Part shown: positions 7,834-11,621 of the stretch, piece by piece
How positions within the stretch are numbered: the first letter of the stretch is position 1
Layout of the letters: every line of letters begins with the position of its first letter
NCBI GenBank assembly: GCA_045617405.1
Contig: JAZLIL010000108.1
Location: forward strand, 1-11,621
Origin: JAZLIL01 sp045617405
GTDB lineage: Bacteria; Bacillota; Clostridia; Lachnospirales; Lachnospiraceae
DNA: 11,621 bases
Direction: 5' to 3'
Made by a program: the position numbers and the translations under genes
The notes under the pieces: generated by a model
Database searches by the model: none
The model's input: the letters and a program-made list of their open reading frames with translations, nothing else
Told to the model about the DNA's origin: nothing

Positions 7834-9117
7834 TTACTTCTTTGCCTGATTCGAATACTTGCTGATGCCCTTCATGATATCCCTCATCATGTAGAAGCTT
7901 CCGATTGCACAGATTACATCATCTTTTGCGCAGATTCTGTACGCTTCACGAACGCCCTCGGAAGGAATGTCGTGGACGTAGACAGGCTTTCCGAATTCCT
8001 TTAAGACAACGGCAATGTCACGAGGTCTCATTGCCCGGGGATTATTTGCCTCAACACAAATGAAGCATTTTGCATAAGGTGCAAGCATACCGAACATGCT
8101 CATATAATCCTTGTCTGCCATAACTCCCACAATGAAGATAAGTTTCCTGTCGGGGAAAAACGATTCAAAGTTTCTGCATACTTCCTTAATCCCCTGTACA
8201 TTGTGAGCACCTTCCAAAATGAATACAGGATCATTCTTCAGAATCTCAAATCTGCAGGGCCATCTTGTGAGCTTAAGCCCGCGCCGTATCGCGGCATCGG
8301 GAATATCAAATCCTTTCTCGCGCAGACACCAGAGAGTCTCAATCGCAACAGCTGCATTCTTAAGCTGATACTCACCCACAAGGCGGATAAACAGGTTGTC
8401 AAGATCCTTGTAGGCAAAATGCTGACCGTTGATGGATGCGGTACGAAGCTTTATTTTCGAAAAATCTGCAAGCACGGAACGGCACTTGCATATTCTTGCC
8501 TTCTCACTGATACTCTTAAGAGCATCTTCCTCGCTCATATAGGAAATCACATCACAGCCGGGCTTAATGATACCGGCCTTCTCGGCTGCTATCTCGCCGA
8601 TGGTGTTCCCGAGAATTCCGACATGGTCAAGACCGATGTTTGCAAATACAGCCGCAAGAGGTGCAGGGATGACGTTTGTAGCATCGCGTCTTCCGCCCAT
8701 CCCGACCTCGAGAATGACAATGTCGCATTCCTTGCGGACAAAGTATTCAAGTGCAACAGCAACGCACAGTTCAAACTCACTGGGAATGAACTCCATCATA
8801 TTTACAAAATGCTTAACATGATTGCACACCTGAGTAAATTCAAGGTTGTTCATGGTCTTGCCGTTAACCCTGAAATACTCATTAATGCTGTTGATGTACG
8901 GAGAATTAAAAGCACCTACAGTATAGCCTGCCTCAATAAGTGGCGTTGCAATCATGTTACTGATTGAACCCTTCCCGTTGGTTCCGGTAACATGAACGAA
9001 CTTAAGCTTGTTTTCGGGATGCCCCATCTTCTTTAGAAGTTGCTGCAGCAGAATCGTATTCATGTCAGTAACAGGAGGACGTCCCTTAATGAAATTTACA
9101 GATTCAAGATAATTCAT
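7834..9117 (-). CDS. folC: Folylpolyglutamate synthase / dihydrofolate synthase family (FolC)
   Basis: ATP-dependent Mur-ligase-family enzyme that adds glutamate to folates and so retains them in the cell; many bacterial members also glutamylate dihydropteroate. The 427 residues are normal length. P-loop GTNGKGS at 45-51, ILEVGMGGRRDATN at 135-148, LDHVGILG at 163-170, EKAGIIK with the probable carbamylated Lys180, and the C-terminal-domain motif LEGAHN at 301-306. The last is usually DGAHN, so Glu replaces Asp. The substrate-loop segment reads NSPYINSINEYFRVNG rather than the usual TSPHL..NERI..NG. The ATG at 9117 is the first in frame, because a TAA lies three codons upstream; the ribosome binding site is weak (GGTG). 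It follows folT by 34 bp and is presumably cotranscribed behind the THF riboswitch. No folate biosynthesis gene is nearby, so a salvage role is likely. Confidence 0.95.
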   Translation of the reverse strand: MNYLESVNFIKGRPPVTDMNTILLQQLLKKMGHPENKLKFVHVTGTNGKGSISNMIATPLIEAGYTVGAFNSPYINSINEYFRVNGKTMNNLEFTQVCNHVKHFVNMMEFIPSEFELCVAVALEYFVRKECDIVILEVGMGGRRDATNVIPAPLAAVFANIGLDHVGILGNTIGEIAAEKAGIIKPGCDVISYMSEEDALKSISEKARICKCRSVLADFSKIKLRTASINGQHFAYKDLDNLFIRLVGEYQLKNAAVAIETLWCLREKGFDIPDAAIRRGLKLTRWPCRFEILKNDPVFILEGAHNVQGIKEVCRNFESFFPDRKLIFIVGVMADKDYMSMFGMLAPYAKCFICVEANNPRAMRPRDIAVVLKEFGKPVYVHDIPSEGVREAYRICAKDDVICAIGSFYMMRDIMKGISKYSNQAKK

Positions 9118-9151
9118 ACGAATTTACACCATTCCCACGCCATCATATGCT

Positions 9152-9697
9152 CTATTTCGAAACTTCACGTCTGCAGATTTTCTCTTCGACAGGAACAAGT
9201 CTCGGAAACAAAACTTTTTTCAGTGCAAAAAGAACTACAAATTCAATCGGAAGCATCACACCAACCTGAACGACCCTGCTCGCCATGATGGCGAAAAATG
9301 TCTTGCCCGTGCCGCTGAAGAAATAAAGAGCGCCCGTGGTAAGAATGAGGCTGCAAAACAGCTGGTCAAGAAGAATTGCAGCCGAAAGTCTCAGGTTGAA
9401 CTTTGTCTTCTTATTGAGACAGAGTCCCCAGATGAAACCGCGGATAACAGCAACTACGCTGATTCCGGGATTCAGACTTCCATAAATCATGTAACCGCCG
9501 ATTGCATCAGCTGTGAAACCCGCAAAAGCGGAGACCCACGGTCCAAAGAGCATTCCGGTCAGACACCTTGCAACAAATGAAAATCCAATTCTTGTAATAG
9601 GTGTAGAGAATGAAAGGAATCGCTCAAGAACAATCTCGACTGCTATCATAAGTCCGAGAACAGCAATCGAATAAACAGACAGCTTGTTGTCCTTCAT
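9152..9697 (-). CDS. folT: Folate ECF transporter substrate-binding (S) component FolT
   Basis: Small membrane protein that captures folate and works with a shared EcfA/EcfA'/EcfT energising module, which is not encoded here. 181 residues with about six hydrophobic segments. The family signature is seen in PITRIGFSF, then TGMLFGPWVSAFAGFTADAIGGYMI (about 33-75), and a late ASRVVQVGVMLPIEF helix carrying a conserved Arg. The start MKDNKLSVY is chosen because AGGGAGG lies 8 bp upstream (9706-9712). The frame stays open 51 codons further, but that stretch is the riboswitch. The THF riboswitch directly upstream is the classic partner of folT in Clostridia and fixes the substrate better than the protein alone. 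Confidence 0.92.
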   Translation of the reverse strand: MKDNKLSVYSIAVLGLMIAVEIVLERFLSFSTPITRIGFSFVARCLTGMLFGPWVSAFAGFTADAIGGYMIYGSLNPGISVVAVIRGFIWGLCLNKKTKFNLRLSAAILLDQLFCSLILTTGALYFFSGTGKTFFAIMASRVVQVGVMLPIEFVVLFALKKVLFPRLVPVEEKICRREVSK

Positions 9698-9705
9698 AGA
9701 ATATA

Positions 9706-9769
9706 CCTCCCTATTTATTTGTCGAACCAATAGGCTACAACACAGGGAGGATACCTCCGAAGATGTAGC
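9706..9769 (-). promoter_or_regulatory. Expression platform: decoy SD, anti-SD and folT ribosome binding site
   Basis: CCTCCCT (9744-9750) is perfectly complementary to the folT ribosome binding site AGGGAGG (9706-9712), and five of its bases also pair with an upstream decoy GGAGG (9754-9758). The decoy hairpin is closed by GCTACA/TGTAGC (9764-9769 with 9734-9739). The first three bases of GCTACA (9767-9769) belong to the 3' strand of aptamer helix P1. Predicted logic: with THF bound, P1 forms, the decoy hairpin weakens and the ribosome binding site is masked; without THF it is free. There is no U-run, which favours translational control. Confidence 0.65.
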
Positions 9770-9864
9770 AGTGAGATGCGGGAAATGAACCGCAAGATAG
9801 TCTTTTCGTTCAACCATCAACTCTCCGAATGGATGACACTTAACGCTCAAGTCCCTACTCTGCT
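9767..9864 (-). ncRNA. Tetrahydrofolate (THF) riboswitch aptamer
   Basis: The conserved THF-aptamer blocks appear in order on the minus strand: AGCAGAGTAG (9855-9864), GCGTTAAGTG (9837-9846), GAACGAAAAG (9802-9811) and GCATCTCACTGCT (9767-9779). P1 is AGCAG/CTGCT. The next helix pairs GGGA..TGAGC with GGTTCA..TCCC across a small internal loop, and CATC/GATG forms the arm following GCGTTAAGTG. Its size (98 nt) and position directly before folT match known clostridial examples. The aptamer call rests on motif recall, not on a covariance-model search. Confidence 0.9.
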
Positions 9865-9923
9865 AAATATACACATAGAAGTTCGTTTACTCTATAAAAT
9901 GCATATATTGTATCGACTACAGT

Positions 9924-9952
9924 ATTTTAGCACAACATTTTTTCGCTTTCAA
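9924..9952 (-). promoter_or_regulatory. Promoter of folT-folC (sigma-A type)
   Basis: Minus-strand TTGAAA (9947-9952), 17-bp spacer, TAAAAT (9924-9929) preceded by TGC (extended -10). Transcription would start near 9917, about 50 nt before the riboswitch. A second, weaker possibility uses TTGTGC and TACAAT (9908-9913) with the same 17-bp spacing. Confidence 0.68.
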
Positions 9953-9995
9953 TATATATTCAAGATTCTCTTCAACATTTTAACGGGATAAAGCA

Positions 9996-10072
9996 TTAAA
10001 ACAAGAGCGGCAGCAGAAAAAACGCAGGAAAACAAAACTTTGTCTTCATAGTGCTCTTTCTGCTGCCGCTCT
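9996..10072 (-). terminator. Long-stem terminator after rpsO
   Basis: A perfect 16-bp stem AGAGCGGCAGCAGAAA/TTTCTGCTGCCGCTCT (10057-10072 with 10004-10019) starts 19 bp after the rpsO stop and is followed by UGUUUUAA on the minus strand. The loop itself can form an inner A/U-rich hairpin around ACAAAG..TTTGT. The long loop and imperfect U-run make it less standard, but its position between rpsO and the folT promoter fits termination. Confidence 0.75.
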
Positions 10073-10091
10073 GAAAACCGAACGGATTAAA

Positions 10092-10358
10092 TTACTTTCT
10101 TAATCCAAGCTTCTCGATGATAGCACGATAACGTCCGATGTCTGTCTTCTTAAGATACTCAAGAAGTCCTCTTCTCTGACCAACCATCTTAAGAAGTCCG
10201 CGTCTTGAATGATGATCAAGCTTGTGAATCTTAAGATGCTCATTAAGGTTAACAATCTGCTCTGTAAGAATAGCGATCTGAACCTCGGGTGAACCTGTGT
10301 CGTTGGGTGTGCGGCCGTACTTAGCAACAAGCTCAGCCTTCTTTTCCTTTGATACCAT
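10092..10358 (-). CDS. rpsO: 30S ribosomal protein S15
   Basis: Small-subunit protein that binds 16S rRNA helices H20-H22 early in assembly. 88 residues, the exact family length, starting MVSKEKKAEL. Landmarks are GRTPNDTGSPEVQIAILTEQI, the rRNA-binding LDHHSRRGLLKMVGQRRGLLEYL, and the typical end YRAIIEKLGLRK. The start is fixed by GGAGG 8 bp upstream; an in-frame upstream ATG would add ten residues of leader sequence and is rejected. It follows ribF by 95 bp in the usual truB-ribF-rpsO order, but the next gene is folT rather than pnp. Confidence 0.98.
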   Translation of the reverse strand: MVSKEKKAELVAKYGRTPNDTGSPEVQIAILTEQIVNLNEHLKIHKLDHHSRRGLLKMVGQRRGLLEYLKKTDIGRYRAIIEKLGLRK

Positions 10359-10387
10359 AGTAAAATCCTCCATTGCATTATTATTCA

Positions 10388-10443
10388 CCGTCAGCCGGGA
10401 CCCGGCCGGAGTTGTCCAAAATCCAAGCTGCGGCAGTCAACTC
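10388..10443 (-). promoter_or_regulatory. Folded rpsO leader, candidate S15 autoregulatory element
   Basis: The ribF-rpsO gap can form GAGTTG/CAACTC (10438-10443 with 10409-10414), followed immediately by a GC-rich hairpin GCCGG-GTC-CCGGC (10394-10406). That hairpin extends through CCG/CGG (10407-10409 with 10388-10390) past a TGA bulge. CTCC in the first helix could instead pair with GGAG of the rpsO ribosome binding site. S15 represses its own mRNA through varied leader folds in several bacteria; assigning that role here is inference. Confidence 0.42.
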
Positions 10444-10453
10444 ATTTAATTTA

Positions 10454-11419
10454 TCACCGAAGGCTTACGTTGTCAAGAACCTGTCTGTTCATTTTAAAAT
10501 ATTCCTTTGCCTCAGCAACATCCTCTGAGATTGCGAAAGCGAGCGCCTTAGGTCCGTCAAATTTCACTTCGGGACGCCTGTACTCCATCAGCATGCAGCA
10601 AAGCTCCTTACCGTAAATATCGGCCTTGAAATCAAACATGTAATTTTCAAGCCGCAAATCCCTGTAACCTGTTTCAGAAGAAACAGTCGGAGCCGTTCCG
10701 ATGTTCGAAATGCCATCGTAGACACTTGAACCTATCCTCGTGCGTGAGTAGTAAACACCCTTAGGCGGCAGAAGCTTGTTGGCGGGAATTGAAACATTTG
10801 CCGTAGGAAAGCCCATCTCATGACCGAAACTCGCACCCTTTTCAACGGTACCGTATACGAAAAACGGCTCTCCGAGAAGTTCATTAGCCTTTGAGATCTC
10901 TCCCCTTGAAATAGAATCCCTTATTCTTGAGCTGCTTATCTGATCTGATTCATCGGCAATCTTTGTGTAAACAAAGGTTTCAAATCCGAGTTCACTTCCC
11001 ATTTGCTTTAGAAGCTTCACATCTCCCGTACGATCCTTCCCGAAATGAAAATCCTCACCCATTATGATTCTCTTAACATTTAGTGATTCGACAAGAACGT
11101 CCTTAACAAAATCCTTCGCACTCATCGATGCCGCTTCGTGCGAAAAAGGATAACTTACAAGCACATCGACAAGCTTTTCCCTCTCAAGAAGATATCTCTT
11201 TTCTTCATTCGTATAGATAAGAGGTATTTCACTGTGAGTAAAAAGTGTTTGCGGAAAGAGTTCAAAGGTAAACATACACGAAACAAGTTCATTCTGTGCA
11301 AGTCGCCTGACCTCTTTAAGAAGCTTCCGGTGACCACGATGTATTCCGTCAAATTTACCGATTGTAAGACAGGTACCTTCCTCGCTTTTGAATTCGTTTA
11401 AATCAGTTATATATTGCAT
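10454..11419 (-). CDS. ribF: Bifunctional riboflavin kinase / FAD synthetase
   Basis: Converts riboflavin to FMN and FMN to FAD in the cytosol. 321 residues. The N-terminal adenylyltransferase domain has GKFDGIHRGH (21-30, the HxGH-type nucleotide motif), IMGEDFHFGKDRTGD (119-133) and SSSRIRDSI (162-170). The C-terminal flavokinase domain has GHEMGFPTANV (199-209, with the PTAN metal/nucleotide motif), PPKGVYY, and LENYMFDFKADIYGK with the probable catalytic base Glu258. The start ATG has only a weak upstream GGA. It lies 46 bp after truB, so the two are probably cotranscribed. No FMN riboswitch is visible. Confidence 0.97.
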   Translation of the reverse strand: MQYITDLNEFKSEEGTCLTIGKFDGIHRGHRKLLKEVRRLAQNELVSCMFTFELFPQTLFTHSEIPLIYTNEEKRYLLEREKLVDVLVSYPFSHEAASMSAKDFVKDVLVESLNVKRIIMGEDFHFGKDRTGDVKLLKQMGSELGFETFVYTKIADESDQISSSRIRDSISRGEISKANELLGEPFFVYGTVEKGASFGHEMGFPTANVSIPANKLLPPKGVYYSRTRIGSSVYDGISNIGTAPTVSSETGYRDLRLENYMFDFKADIYGKELCCMLMEYRRPEVKFDGPKALAFAISEDVAEAKEYFKMNRQVLDNVSLR

Positions 11420-11465
11420 TTTTCATTACATCCATAATAATATACGCTGCAAATATCAAAGTATC

Positions 11466-11621
11466 TCATTCATCCCGCCCAAGAAACATCTTAACGGGTT
11501 TAAATTCCTTTCTCTTGCATTTGTATCTGTAGACAGCCGTGAAATTTCCTTCGGCGTCATAAACGCGAACCTCGCTGTCTGTTTCGGGCTTCCTGCTTTC
11601 CGGAGTGATATTTTTCAGACG
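11466..11621 (-). CDS. truB: tRNA pseudouridine(55) synthase TruB, C-terminal 51 residues only
   Basis: Only the C-terminal end is in the window; the catalytic domain lies beyond the right edge. The fragment contains EVRVYDAEGNFTAVYRYK and ends EFKPVKMFLGRDE, which resembles the C-terminal domain of bacterial TruB (VRVYD..G.F, then PVKMF). Position directly upstream of ribF is the conserved Firmicutes order and supports the call. The frame is open from the window edge to a TGA stop. Confidence 0.85.
   Translation of the reverse strand, partial: RLKNITPESRKPETDSEVRVYDAEGNFTAVYRYKCKRKEFKPVKMFLGRDE

Noticed and set aside
8203..8967. 254-codon plus-strand frame antisense to folC
   Set aside because: It lies wholly opposite a clear folC gene, has no ribosome binding site, and is a shadow of its codon pattern; the same holds for the plus-strand frames opposite metY, the M16 gene and pnp.
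9698..9850. 51-codon N-terminal extension of FolT
   Set aside because: It is the riboswitch read as protein; the ATG at 9697 has a strong ribosome binding site.
10359..10388. Ten-residue N-terminal extension of S15
   Set aside because: S15 is 88 residues in the family, and the GGAGG belongs to the downstream ATG.
10428..10440. TTGACT in the rpsO leader as a -35 element
   Set aside because: No -10-like hexamer lies 16-18 bp downstream, and the sequence is part of a helix.

Overview
This window looks like the core chromosome of a Gram-positive anaerobe of class Clostridia, most likely Lachnospiraceae-like. That placement is inferred from protein flavour, strong AGGAGG-type ribosome binding sites, a tetrahydrofolate (THF) riboswitch and gene order; no rRNA is present to confirm it. 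All nine genes lie on the minus strand, so transcription runs from right to left. I see no mobile element, CRISPR array, tRNA or rRNA.

Right to left the layout is: truB C-terminus (cut by the window edge), ribF, rpsO (with a GC-rich, foldable leader and a long-stem terminator), a folT-folC cassette behind a promoter and a THF riboswitch, then pnp (own promoter, structured leader), a block of strong hairpins ending in a terminator, an M16 zinc peptidase with its own promoter, metY, and the start of ftsK/spoIIIE, whose C-terminal end is cut by the left edge. The skeleton truB-ribF-rpsO-pnp-M16 peptidase-(...)-ftsK/spoIIIE is the order known from Bacillus subtilis (truB ribC rpsO pnpA ... mlpA ... 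spoIIIE). Two elements look inserted into that skeleton: folT-folC, which splits the usual rpsO-pnp pair, and metY, whose stop codon overlaps the ftsK start.

Functionally the window joins RNA and translation housekeeping (TruB, S15, PNPase), flavin cofactor synthesis (RibF), folate salvage (FolT imports folate, FolC traps it by polyglutamylation), homocysteine synthesis (MetY) and DNA translocation at division or sporulation (FtsK). The best regulatory signal is the THF riboswitch at 9767-9864. Downstream of it a CCUCCCU segment can pair either with an upstream GGAGG decoy or with the folT ribosome binding site, which suggests folate-controlled translation. Other non-coding signals are the pnp leader fold, two mutually exclusive hairpins after folC, the hairpin block after pnp, and a 10-bp inverted repeat over the M16 promoter. 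No wholly new protein system is visible; the novelty here is regulatory.
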